Assembly (NCBI GenBank): GCA_964406575.1
Contig: CAYOSH010000014.1
Span: 1-64,000, forward strand
DNA length: 64,000 nt
Direction: 5' to 3'
DNA from: WTAW01 sp964406575
GTDB taxonomy: Bacteria; Acidobacteriota; Aminicenantia; Aminicenantales; Aminicenantaceae
Numbering within the stretch: the stretch's first letter is position 1; each line of letters starts with the position of its first letter. Shown here piece after piece: positions 33,526-42,344 of the stretch. Under the pieces are notes generated by a model. It had not been told where the DNA came from. It worked only from the letters and a program-made list of their open reading frames with translations, and did no database searches. The position numbers and the translations under genes are program-made.

Positions 33526-36063
33526 ATGAAAAGGAACAAATATTTCCAGGTACTCTCCTTTTTGTGCGTCCTTACTCTCATAAGCGGTTATGCGAGTATC
33601 AAAGACCCGGAAGCTGTTTTAGATAAAATCTCTGTTCATGCGGGTAAGCTCAACACCAAAATCCTGCTCGAATCGCCTTCTCCTCTTCCCGTTGTGCAAT
33701 CCTACTATGCAACAGACCTTCCTTCCACAATCGTTGTTGATTTGAAATGTTCGGATTCATCTCTGGAACCTCAAGTGGAACTCGAAGATTCCGAACTTGT
33801 CAGGGGCGTGAAACTGGAAAAAGGAGAGACAGAAAACCTGAGGTTATTGATCGGATTGGAAGAAAAAGTACCCTATCGAATCTACTCGAGCCAGAACACA
33901 ACGATCGTAGAACTGAACAAGCTAAGCCATGTTCAAGGTGAATACATCCTTGATACAGAGAGTGGGACAAGTGCCGTTCAATTGACTGATTTAAACGTCT
34001 CAGAAGATGGGCAGAGATTAAATGTGAGCGCAAAACTGAGCGACGAAGCTTTTGCACATGTGTTTGCGCTCGACAATCCATTACGATTGGTCGTTGATCT
34101 CTACGATACATTGCTCACAAGTAGAGCAGCGGATTATCCCATTCACAAGAGTGGAGTAGTCAGGCTGAGAGCCGCACAGTTTCAAAATTCAGACATCCAG
34201 AAGATCACACGCCTGGTTTTTGACCTCACAGAGCCGAAGTTCTATACCGTCAACACGCAGGGAGGCGAATTCACGGTTTCTTTCTACGATGATGTCAGCG
34301 CCGGACATGGACCGAATATCAGTATGCCTGAACAGGAAATGCAAGAGCCAGTTCCCTTCGAACCAGAATCCGAAGAGATCATAGAGCCTGTGGAGGAGAC
34401 TCCAGCCCATATCGCCGATTTATCCAGCGAAGGCACAACTATTGAAACGCCCGATTTTCCTCTCCCGGATGAGCAGACCGAAATCGCAGATGAGCCTGTT
34501 GCGGAAGAGCCCGCGCCAGCCGCTGAAACTGTTGTTGAGGATGTTTCATCTCCAGAGACGAACGAAGAGGAAAGTGTTCAAAGCCTAGAGCTTCCTGTAG
34601 ATTATGAGCCTCCGGTCTGGAAAGAAGAAAAAGAAGCACCTCCTCAGCGCGAGGAGACACCTGTTGAGGAACCCGTACCGGCTGTAGAAACACCCAACGC
34701 GAAGACAGCGCTGGCTAAACACGCTGAGCCTAACGGAAATGGATCAACGGCATACACACCCCAAGAACCACAATTCGCTCCTCAGATAGTCGCGGAACAG
34801 CAAGTTGAATACACCGGAGAAATCCTCAGCCTTAAGTTTAAAGATGCAGATTTGAGGGATGTGATCCTCTACCTGGCTGATTTTGCAGGCCTGAATGTCG
34901 TCTTTGACCCAGAAGTCAGAGGTGTCGTGACCGTCGATCTGAAAGACACCCCTTGGGATCAGGCCCTGGATATTATTCTCAGAATCAACAAAATGGGAAA
35001 AACGCTCGAAGGAAACGTGCTGAGGATAGCCCCCACCGCTACTCTGACCCGGGAAAAAGACGAAGAGCGAAAACTCAGAGAGTCCAAGGTCCTGGCTGGT
35101 CCGATGCTCGTGAAGACATTCACACTCTCCTACTCCAGAGCATCAGAGGTCGAGAGCCTTCTGAGGACCAAGATGTCAGAACGAGGGGAGATGATCGTTG
35201 ATGAACGCACCAACACTCTCATCGTCACTGAGGTCAAGGACAGGATGGAGGTCCTAGAGAGACTGATAACCGTTTTCGACACGCCAACTCCACAAGTCTC
35301 CATCGAAGCGCGGATCGTGGAAGCGACTTCCACGTTCATCAGAAACCTGGGTGTGCAGTGGGGATTTCGTGGGATCAACGATCCTTTTTACGGAAACCAG
35401 ACTTCTCTCCAGTTCCCAAATAAAACGCTCGTGGACGGAGCTCTTATTCCCCAGGGTATCGTAACCAAGGGAGTCGGGGGTCCGCTGGGAGGATACGGAA
35501 TCAACTTGCCCGCACCTGCATTCACCACAGCCGTTGGGCTCTCCATGGCCAATGTCCTGGATACCTTCAGGATAGACATGGCCCTGACGGCTCTGGAAAC
35601 ATCTGGTGAGGGCCGCATCATCTCTGCTCCAAAAGTCACCACGCAGAACAACCAAGAAGCAGAGATCATCCAGGGAAGGCAGATCCCGGTGCAGACTGTG
35701 GCAAACTTCACAGTGACAACGCGGTATGTCAACGCGGCCCTTGAATTGCGAGCCACACCCCAGATCACGGCAGAAGGGACGATCATCATGTACATCGAGA
35801 TCCGGAACAACGCCGCTGATTTTGCCAACTTGGTCAACGGGATTCCTCCCATCACCACACAGAGCGCACAAACAACGGTTATGGTTCCCAATGGAGGAAC
35901 GACAGTAATCGGAGGAATCTACAGGACAGAAGATTCGATTACGCGCGAAAAAGTTCCTCTACTACATAAAATACCCATTCTGGGAAATCTCTTTAAGTCT
36001 TTCGCCAGAACAAAACAGACGCGGGAGCTCCTGATTTTTATAACTCCCAGAATAATCAGATAA
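33526..36063 (+). CDS. pilQ: Type IV pilus secretin PilQ
   Basis: The 845-residue protein is an outer-membrane secretin through which the pilus passes. After a signal peptide, two AMIN domains (about 35-130 and 145-255) bind peptidoglycan. A Glu/Pro-rich linker follows (about 265-425), then the STN/N0 domain (KFKDADLRDVILYLADFAGLNVVFDPEV) and N1 (KTFTLSYSRASEVESLLRT). The secretin barrel (about 590-845) has VPLLHKIPILGNLFKS near the end. It begins two bases after pilP. The long acidic linker is unusual but typical of larger PilQ proteins. Confidence 0.94.
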   Translation: MKRNKYFQVLSFLCVLTLISGYASIKDPEAVLDKISVHAGKLNTKILLESPSPLPVVQSYYATDLPSTIVVDLKCSDSSLEPQVELEDSELVRGVKLEKGETENLRLLIGLEEKVPYRIYSSQNTTIVELNKLSHVQGEYILDTESGTSAVQLTDLNVSEDGQRLNVSAKLSDEAFAHVFALDNPLRLVVDLYDTLLTSRAADYPIHKSGVVRLRAAQFQNSDIQKITRLVFDLTEPKFYTVNTQGGEFTVSFYDDVSAGHGPNISMPEQEMQEPVPFEPESEEIIEPVEETPAHIADLSSEGTTIETPDFPLPDEQTEIADEPVAEEPAPAAETVVEDVSSPETNEEESVQSLELPVDYEPPVWKEEKEAPPQREETPVEEPVPAVETPNAKTALAKHAEPNGNGSTAYTPQEPQFAPQIVAEQQVEYTGEILSLKFKDADLRDVILYLADFAGLNVVFDPEVRGVVTVDLKDTPWDQALDIILRINKMGKTLEGNVLRIAPTATLTREKDEERKLRESKVLAGPMLVKTFTLSYSRASEVESLLRTKMSERGEMIVDERTNTLIVTEVKDRMEVLERLITVFDTPTPQVSIEARIVEATSTFIRNLGVQWGFRGINDPFYGNQTSLQFPNKTLVDGALIPQGIVTKGVGGPLGGYGINLPAPAFTTAVGLSMANVLDTFRIDMALTALETSGEGRIISAPKVTTQNNQEAEIIQGRQIPVQTVANFTVTTRYVNAALELRATPQITAEGTIIMYIEIRNNAADFANLVNGIPPITTQSAQTTVMVPNGGTTVIGGIYRTEDSITREKVPLLHKIPILGNLFKSFARTKQTRELLIFITPRIIR

Positions 36064-36075
36064 GAGGGTAGAACA

Positions 36076-36720
36076 ATGAATAAACCAAAAACACTCTTAA
36101 AAATCCTGACAGTCCTTCCGATTATTCTGCTCTACATCTCATGCAACCCAGTCTCGAATGACTCTCGGTCCGGAAGCATGCTCATCGTGCAATACATGCT
36201 CGGGACCGACATGGGGGGCGATGAGACAAGCTATCTCCAGTCCGACGTTATCTTCGAAGACCCGAGTGACCCTGAAAAAACGACGATCTACTCGGATTCA
36301 GCCAAGGCCTCTTTCAGGACGCGGCTCGTCGATCCCAATTCCTTAACTGGACCTTCACAATACAATGACATCACGGTCACGCGTTACATCGTCACTTACT
36401 GGAGAGCCGACGGCAGGAACACCGAAGGTGTCGATGTCCCCTATTCTTTTGAGGGTTATCTCTCGGCGATCATTCCTGTCGACAGTGTCGTGGAAGTCCC
36501 CTTTATCATCGTGAGAGAGGTGGCCAAGTTGGAGCCCCCATTGATCGGCTTGCAGGAATGGCGGGATACCGGTGTGATTGAGGTCCGAGCAAAAGTAGAG
36601 TTTTTCGGAGAGGATCAAACAGGCCGCAAGGTCAATGCCACCGGGTATTTGACCATATTCTTTGCCAACTATGCCAACGAATCTGGAAGTAGTGCAGCGA
36701 CATCAAGTAGAGGGAGGTAA
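36076..36720 (+). CDS. Hypothetical lipoprotein downstream of pilQ
   Basis: The 214-residue protein has a lipoprotein-like signal (TVLPIILLYISC, cysteine near residue 23) and a mature part with beta-rich, immunoglobulin-like character. It starts 12 bp after pilQ, preceded by AGAGGGTAG, and ends just before another lipoprotein gene. I do not recognise a family. Position suggests a pilus accessory role, for example secretin assembly or stabilisation, but this is inference. Confidence 0.65.
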   Translation: MNKPKTLLKILTVLPIILLYISCNPVSNDSRSGSMLIVQYMLGTDMGGDETSYLQSDVIFEDPSDPEKTTIYSDSAKASFRTRLVDPNSLTGPSQYNDITVTRYIVTYWRADGRNTEGVDVPYSFEGYLSAIIPVDSVVEVPFIIVREVAKLEPPLIGLQEWRDTGVIEVRAKVEFFGEDQTGRKVNATGYLTIFFANYANESGSSAATSSRGR

Positions 36721-36726
36721 TTTGCG

Positions 36727-37611
36727 ATGAAACCAAAACATAACCTACTCATATTTTTTCTGGTATTGAGCATTGTCTCTTTTTATTCCTGTAGAAACAA
36801 GGTCGAGGAACCATCCCCTGTGGGTCCATCGACGTTTTCCATTCTGATGATTGCTTCGGCCAGCCCGAACGTGCTTATCGCCAGAGATAGTGGCAAACGA
36901 GACACAAGCGATATCACGGTGACTCTAACAACATTTCAAGGCGTGCCACTTGCCAACGAGACCATCATTTTCGATGTCTACGATATAACGGTAGAGAACA
37001 CACTGGAAAATTACGGGTACTTTGAAGGAAACCAATCTGTTGTGGCTAAAGCCACAGATTCAAACGGACGAGTTACGGTGACATACTTTGGACCTATTGT
37101 GGAAGAAATTGTTGGATATTGGGACGGAACTCCTTCCGGAACCGAAAATCCACTACCTTACCCTCCAGAACAGGTATACATTCGAGCCTCATTGGCCTGG
37201 CAAGGGAAAGAAATGATCAGCGAATACGCGCAGATCCAAATCGTGAGTGAACTCTACAAGAAGATCAGATTGCAAGCAGCTCCGAATGTGCTCTGGATCA
37301 CATCTGGATCTCAAAGATCACGGCAATCCACGCTCACGGCTAAAGTCGCAGATCTGAAAGGAGCCCCTGTCAAAGGCGAAAAGATATGGCTCGAAATCAC
37401 AACGGGACCAGGAGAATTCAAGCAAAACGGCCAGAGAATAATCTCTGGAAAAACGGATGAAAACGGCGAGGTGGTCGTGACATATCTGGCTCCAAGAAGA
37501 GGCGAGATCTATACAGACGGAATCAAGGTAAAAATTACGGCACAAATGCAAACCTCTGATCCGTCCTGGGCCCATGACGAAGCTGAGATCCGTTTGAATC
37601 GGGGAGACTGA
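36727..37611 (+). CDS. Hypothetical lipoprotein with bacterial Ig-like (Big-1 type) domains
   Basis: This 294-residue protein has a signal peptide with a lipobox-like end (LSIVSFYSC). The mature part resembles two Ig-like (invasin/Big-1) domains: about 45-160 (ITVTLTTFQGVPLANETIIFDV, ATDSNGRVTVTYFGP) and about 200-290 (LTAKVADLKGAPVKGEKIWLEI, KTDENGEVVVTYLAP). Such domains form rods at the cell surface. It is the last gene of the pil transcript, 6 bp after the preceding lipoprotein and just before a strong terminator. Confidence 0.72.
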   Translation: MKPKHNLLIFFLVLSIVSFYSCRNKVEEPSPVGPSTFSILMIASASPNVLIARDSGKRDTSDITVTLTTFQGVPLANETIIFDVYDITVENTLENYGYFEGNQSVVAKATDSNGRVTVTYFGPIVEEIVGYWDGTPSGTENPLPYPPEQVYIRASLAWQGKEMISEYAQIQIVSELYKKIRLQAAPNVLWITSGSQRSRQSTLTAKVADLKGAPVKGEKIWLEITTGPGEFKQNGQRIISGKTDENGEVVVTYLAPRRGEIYTDGIKVKITAQMQTSDPSWAHDEAEIRLNRGD

Positions 37612-37653
37612 GAAAGCTGACCTGACGCTCTTTTAGAGCAGTTCATAGAAAAT

Positions 37654-37687
37654 GCTGCCAGCATTTTGTGTTGGCAGCTTTTTTTTA
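37654..37687 (+). terminator. Rho-independent terminator of the pil operon
   Basis: A 10-bp stem GCTGCCAGCA (37654-37663) with TGTTGGCAGC (37669-37678), including one G-T wobble, has a five-base loop. It is followed by nine T. It ends the pilM-Q plus lipoprotein transcript about 40 bp after the last stop. On the other strand a shorter T-run follows, so it may also serve priA. Confidence 0.88.
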
Positions 37688-37694
37688 TTCAGAC

Positions 37695-37710
37695 ACAATA
37701 TCGATATTGT
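37695..37710. repeat. 16-bp perfect palindrome
   Basis: ACAATATCGATATTGT is a perfect dyad located between the pil terminator and the end of priA. It could be a protein-binding site or an additional hairpin for the priA transcript. No T-run follows in the priA direction until the pil terminator. Confidence 0.4.
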
Positions 37711-37731
37711 CCCACGCCATCATAGTCCAGG

Positions 37732-39885
37732 TTAATAGTAGACGTGAACTTTTTTACTCACTCTGACCTTGCTCAGTGAGTTTTTCAGCGCCTCATCCAG
37801 ATCTTTTCGTTTTGCGGATTTGAGAATAATCTGGACCCGACTTTTCCCCCGTAGCCTCTGGACAGCCGCTAACGCGGGCCCCATAATCTCCACAACTTCT
37901 GAGTGTTCTTTCAACAAGGAGGAAAAGTCCCTTGTCTTCTTAGCCACTGACCTTAAATTTTCTCCCTGGAATAATACCTCGACCATATGTGAGAATGGCG
38001 GATAATTCATGAGGCGGCGGAATTTGATCTCCTGCGTATAAAATGAGACAAAATCTTGATGCGCCGCCGCCTGAATGCTGAAATGGTCTGGAAGGGCAGT
38101 TTGGACATATAGCTCTGCTCCGTCCTCAACACAGAGGTTCTTGACCGCCTGAATGATGCTATGAAAGGTCTTCTGATTGGCTCTGTAATCGGGGAGGGAG
38201 AGGATCGTCTCCGGATAGAGAACAACGACCAACGGAACTTTAGGCAGACCTACTTGATGCGCCAACATCTGGGTGCCTATCAGGATATCGATCTTCCCTT
38301 TCCGAAAGAGATCCATAATTCTGTCCTGGTCCTTCTGTCCTTTGGCCACATCCGAATCAAATCCAACAACACGGCATTGTGGAAACTGCCGTTTGATCTC
38401 TTCCTCAACGGCCTCGATCCCCACACCTCTCTTCTTGATGAACCTGTGGCCACATACAGGGCAAAGCTGTTCCTGTCTCTGAGAATATCCGCAGTAATGA
38501 CACACCAACTGGTCTTCCCTCCTGTGGTACGTCAGAGAGATATCACAATTCCTGCAGCGGGGCGTGAAGCTGCACTTTGAGCAGGCGATGTATGAGGCAT
38601 AGCCCCGCCTGTAGTGGAAAATCATAGCGGATCTATTCGCCCTTATTGTTTCGCTGATCTTCGATACAAGCTTTCGAGAGAGGAGCCCCCGCTCGATTTT
38701 GTGATCGATAATTTCGACAGGAAATCTTTGTGGTCTTCTCTCAAGGTGAAACAACCGATTCGTCTTCCGGAATTTATGGTAAGCCTCTACTGTAGGGGCA
38801 GAGGAGCCATACACCAAAACCGCACGATCCTGCTTTGCTCTAAGAAAGGCCCCTCTCCGTGCGTCATAAGAGGGGCTCTCTCTCTGATAATAGGATTCAT
38901 CCTGTTCTTCATCCACGATCACAAGCCCGAGGTTCTCCACTGGAGAAAGGACAGCAGAACGGGGCCCCAAAACGATGTCAACCCGTCCCTGCTGAATCCG
39001 TGACCACTCATCCTCTCTGTTCCCGACAGACATCCGACTATGGAGAAGAGCTGCGCTTTCCCCGAAGTGTTTTTGGAATTTTACGACAAGGTCATGCGTT
39101 GTCGCAATTTCAGGAACAAGGTACAAGACCCTCTTTTTTTGTGCTAGAACCCTTTTTATCAGATAAAAATAAACTGCCTCTCTTTTTTCGGAGGGCCCGA
39201 ATAGAAGATAAGATGAAAACGTTTCCCCCTTCCATTGGCTAACGACCTGATTTGCGGCTTGAAAGGACTCCTTATCCAGGGAAAAATCCATTTCCAGTTG
39301 TGTGGGATTCTGTGACGCAGATTTTTTCCTCCGGGATTTTGTTTCTTTTGTCACAGCTCTTTTAACATGGACAAGATCTTTGCTCTCGAGTTTGGAAAGA
39401 ACCGAGGAAAAGCCTGCTATTTTGAGCCGACGTTTCAGATGAACATCACTGTAGGAACGTTTTTCAAGGAAGAGCAGAATATCTCTATCTCGGACAGAGA
39501 GTGCGCTCTCAGTGAGAGCTTTTTGTCCTTTATCTGTGATAGAAATCCTTATTTGTGTTTTCGGAACCAAAGAGGAGGGAAGTGATGATTGAAGCAACTC
39601 ACCCCATGATGAGTAATAATAGGAACTCAATTTTTTTGTGAATGAAAGAAATTCCGGTGATATCACGGAGTTTTCATCTAATACCGCATGGATTTCTTTA
39701 AGCGCCAGGTCCTTGGGAATACCTCTGCGTTTGAGCTTGATGACGATGCCTGTGAGCTTCCGGTCTTTGAAAGGCACGAGGACTCTTGATCCCACGTGTG
39801 TCCGCTCCTTTAAAGAATCCGGAACGACGTATAGGAAATTTTTGTCCAGAGGAAGAGCCAGAATGACTTTGGCAAATACGGTCAT
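37732..39885 (-). CDS. priA: Primosomal protein N-prime (PriA) with degenerate ATPase motifs
   Basis: PriA recognises stalled forks and reloads the replisome. The start is ATG 39885, overlapping the UDG stop (ATGA). The 717-residue chain has the 3-prime-binding and winged-helix domains (about 1-200), a helicase fold, and two zinc sites (CSKCSFTPRCRNC and CHYCGYSQRQEQLCPVC). The helicase motifs are eroded. Walker A, normally GVTGSGKTE, reads GPSEKREAV. DEEH reads DEEQ. The GRAGR motif VI region reads IIQAVKNLCVEDG. It is therefore probably unable to hydrolyse ATP, as in Deinococcus-type and actinobacterial PriA, and may act only as a loader or scaffold. Confidence 0.88.
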   Translation of the reverse strand: MTVFAKVILALPLDKNFLYVVPDSLKERTHVGSRVLVPFKDRKLTGIVIKLKRRGIPKDLALKEIHAVLDENSVISPEFLSFTKKLSSYYYSSWGELLQSSLPSSLVPKTQIRISITDKGQKALTESALSVRDRDILLFLEKRSYSDVHLKRRLKIAGFSSVLSKLESKDLVHVKRAVTKETKSRRKKSASQNPTQLEMDFSLDKESFQAANQVVSQWKGETFSSYLLFGPSEKREAVYFYLIKRVLAQKKRVLYLVPEIATTHDLVVKFQKHFGESAALLHSRMSVGNREDEWSRIQQGRVDIVLGPRSAVLSPVENLGLVIVDEEQDESYYQRESPSYDARRGAFLRAKQDRAVLVYGSSAPTVEAYHKFRKTNRLFHLERRPQRFPVEIIDHKIERGLLSRKLVSKISETIRANRSAMIFHYRRGYASYIACSKCSFTPRCRNCDISLTYHRREDQLVCHYCGYSQRQEQLCPVCGHRFIKKRGVGIEAVEEEIKRQFPQCRVVGFDSDVAKGQKDQDRIMDLFRKGKIDILIGTQMLAHQVGLPKVPLVVVLYPETILSLPDYRANQKTFHSIIQAVKNLCVEDGAELYVQTALPDHFSIQAAAHQDFVSFYTQEIKFRRLMNYPPFSHMVEVLFQGENLRSVAKKTRDFSSLLKEHSEVVEIMGPALAAVQRLRGKSRVQIILKSAKRKDLDEALKNSLSKVRVSKKVHVYY

Positions 39886-40544
39886 TTTTTGCCCAGATAG
39901 GCCATCACTTTTTTCATATCCTCCCAAACCATTTTCCGCAGCATCCTATTGGCTTCATTCCTGGCAAGATAGGAAGGGTGAAAGGTGGGCATTACCAGGA
40001 TATCCTCAAATGGATAAAAGGTTCCGCGCAAGGTCGAGACACCTGACCTGCTCGGGATAAAAAAGTGCGTGGGGACATTGCCCAAAGTGACGACAACCCT
40101 TGGCTGTATGGTTGCTATCTGCTCAAAAAGATAAGATTTGCACCTTTCGGTTTCCTCAAGATTGGGTTCTCTGTTGTTCGGAGGTCTGCACTTGACAATA
40201 TTGGTGATATAGACATCTTTCCTGTCGAAATTCATAGCCTGGATGATTTTTGTCAGGAGCTGTCCGGCTCTCCCGACAAAAGGTCTCCCCTGGATGTCTT
40301 CATCGCGTCCCGGAGCTTCTCCGATAAACATCAGGTCTGTATCAGTGCTTCCCTCCCCTGGAACAGCCTTTGTCCGAGTTGCTGCCAAGGGGCATTTCTG
40401 ACAGCTGAGGATCCTCTCATCTAACGACGGAAGAGATATATCTTTGGTCACAAACCCAGCCCCGATCTGGGATAGAAAGAGCACATTCTCTTCGAGATCA
40501 GAGAGAAAACGATCAGCTTTTTTTCCCAAGTATCCCCTCCACAT
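39882..40544 (-). CDS. Uracil-DNA glycosylase, family 4
   Basis: This is an Fe-S uracil-DNA glycosylase that removes uracil from DNA. It has the family 4 active site GEAPGRDEDIQGRPFVGRAGQLL, the C-x2-C pair CQKCPLA, a further cysteine in NIVKCRPPNNR, one in ERCKSYLF, and the terminal HPSYLARN motif. The gene overlaps coaBC by 32 bp if the ATG at 40544 is used. A TTG at 40529 with GGAGGGG just upstream is a strong alternative start. It sits between coaBC and priA in a housekeeping operon. Confidence 0.92.
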   Translation of the reverse strand: MWRGYLGKKADRFLSDLEENVLFLSQIGAGFVTKDISLPSLDERILSCQKCPLAATRTKAVPGEGSTDTDLMFIGEAPGRDEDIQGRPFVGRAGQLLTKIIQAMNFDRKDVYITNIVKCRPPNNREPNLEETERCKSYLFEQIATIQPRVVVTLGNVPTHFFIPSRSGVSTLRGTFYPFEDILVMPTFHPSYLARNEANRMLRKMVWEDMKKVMAYLGKK

Positions 40545-41706
40545 TATCCCAAATGATCTGACTGATATCCACCTTGCTCATCTTTTCTGTATGGATGACT
40601 TGTCCGTCTGGATAAATAAAAATCACTTGATTGACATCTGACCCAAAGCCGATGGTCTCATCAGCGACGTTGTTGGCCACGACAAAATCCAGGTTTTTGT
40701 CTTTAACCTTTTGGAGAGCATTGTCCTCAATGTTTTCTGTCTCAGCGGCAAACCCAATAAGGATCCTATCGTCTTTACGCTCTCCGAGCTTTTTCAGGAT
40801 GTCTTGAGTCGGAATGAGCTTTACCTCCTGAAAAAGTCCCTTCCTTTTTATTTTGTTAGTGGCCCTATCTTTAAACGTGATGTCAGATACAGCCGCAGCC
40901 ATGACGACAATATCCGTCTTTTCATAGTGCCGGAAGACCTGTTCCGCCATTTCCTCTGTCGTCTGCACCATAATGAGTTTTGCCCCCTGAGGGGGAGTGG
41001 CGTGAGTAGGCCCGGAAACAAGAATGACCTGAGCACCACGCTTGACTGCCTCCTCTGCGACCGCATAGCCCATCTTTCCCGAAGATCGATTCGTGAGAAA
41101 TCGTACAGGGTCCAAGTATTCCCGAGTAGGACCCGCAGTGACCAGCACTTTTATCCCAGCCAAGCTTTGGCTCTTTCTCATAATCTGGATCCCCTCTTCG
41201 ACGATTTTCTCCGAAGGAGCGAGTCGTCCCCACCCTTCATCCCCACAGGCCAAATATCCCTTACCGGGCTCGACAAAATGAACCCCGAAGGACTTTAGCT
41301 TCCTGATATTCAGTTGAGTCTGTGTATGCAGGTACATGGCTTCGTTCATCGCAGGAGCAACGAGCACAGGACACTGGACAACCATATAAAATGTCGAGAG
41401 GAAGTCATCGGCTATCCCCGAGGCCATTTTGCCGATTATGTTTGCCGTGGCTGGGGCAACAACTAGGAGTGCTGCCTCCTTGGCCAAAGACACGTGTGAA
41501 ATGCTCTCGGATCTTTTCCTCTCAAAAGGGTCCACATACACCTCGTGTCCGGTGATCGCACTCAACAGCAGAGGCTGGATCAATCGGGTGGCATTTTTGG
41601 TCATTATCACTTGGACCGGATACCCCTTTTTCTGGAAATGCCTAATGATCTCGCAAGACTTATAGATGCTGATCGAAGAACAGACTCCGATGACGATCTT
41701 TCCCAT
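40513..41706 (-). CDS. coaBC: Bifunctional phosphopantothenoylcysteine decarboxylase/synthetase
   Basis: CoaBC catalyses two steps of CoA synthesis. The N-terminal flavoprotein half (about 1-180) shows HVSLAKEAALLVVAPATANIIGKMA, PAMNEAMY and the catalytic cysteine in GYLACGDEGWGRL. The C-terminal half (about 190-397) is the CTP-dependent synthetase with TAGPTREYLDPVRFLTNRSSGKMG and NKIKRK. The start is MGKIVIGVCSS at 41706, nine bases after GGAGG. An overlapping ATG at 41715 is possible. It is coupled to gmk. With coaD at 30.3 kb, two CoA genes lie in this window. Confidence 0.94.
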   Translation of the reverse strand: MGKIVIGVCSSISIYKSCEIIRHFQKKGYPVQVIMTKNATRLIQPLLLSAITGHEVYVDPFERKRSESISHVSLAKEAALLVVAPATANIIGKMASGIADDFLSTFYMVVQCPVLVAPAMNEAMYLHTQTQLNIRKLKSFGVHFVEPGKGYLACGDEGWGRLAPSEKIVEEGIQIMRKSQSLAGIKVLVTAGPTREYLDPVRFLTNRSSGKMGYAVAEEAVKRGAQVILVSGPTHATPPQGAKLIMVQTTEEMAEQVFRHYEKTDIVVMAAAVSDITFKDRATNKIKRKGLFQEVKLIPTQDILKKLGERKDDRILIGFAAETENIEDNALQKVKDKNLDFVVANNVADETIGFGSDVNQVIFIYPDGQVIHTEKMSKVDISQIIWDNVEGILGKKS

Positions 41707-41711
41707 ACTTT

Positions 41712-42317
41712 TCATCCTCCCTCGGAAAAGCTCTGAAGAATTGGGACAATCTCCTTCTGCCTGACATCCAGAAGGCATCCTTGGCATCGAATGATCGATT
41801 TCAATTCAAGGGCAGCATCCTCCAGTTTGTCATTTATGACGATGTAATCAAACATCGTGTACAGACGTATCTCCTTCTTTGCCATATCGAGCCTCTTCTG
41901 AATGACCTTTGGGCTATCCTGTCCACGGCTCATCAGTCTTCTCTTGAGCTCATCGTAGCGAGGAGGAAGGATAAAAATGAACACCGCTTTTTTGTTCTTT
42001 TCCTTGACTTGCTGTGCTCCCTGCACATCGATATCCAATAGCAGGTCTTTCTGTATTCCCTTTCTCTCGACCTCTCTTCTCGAAGTTCCATAATAATTTC
42101 CATGGACGACGGCCCACTCCATGAAGAAATTTTCTTCAATCAATTCCCGGAACTCCTCATCAGAAACAAAATAGTAGTCTTTTCCTTCCTCTTCCGTCTC
42201 TCTCTTTTTCCGGGTGGTGTGCGATATAGAAAACTCAAAGTCTTCTAGCTCACGCAACGCCATCCGGACAAGTGTGGATTTTCCACATCCCGATGGGCCG
42301 CTGATAACATACAACAT
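41712..42317 (-). CDS. gmk: Guanylate kinase
   Basis: Gmk phosphorylates GMP to GDP. The 201-residue protein has the Walker A SGPSGCGKSTL at the N-terminus, the GMP-binding SHTTRKKRETEEEGKDYYFV region and DIDVQGAQQVKEK. It follows yicC, with 27 bp between them, and its stop is next to the coaBC start. The usual rpoZ gene, commonly found between gmk and coaBC, is absent. Confidence 0.95.
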   Translation of the reverse strand: MLYVISGPSGCGKSTLVRMALRELEDFEFSISHTTRKKRETEEEGKDYYFVSDEEFRELIEENFFMEWAVVHGNYYGTSRREVERKGIQKDLLLDIDVQGAQQVKEKNKKAVFIFILPPRYDELKRRLMSRGQDSPKVIQKRLDMAKKEIRLYTMFDYIVINDKLEDAALELKSIIRCQGCLLDVRQKEIVPILQSFSEGG

Positions 42318-42344
42318 TTTTCTCTCTACCCTTAAGATATTGGG

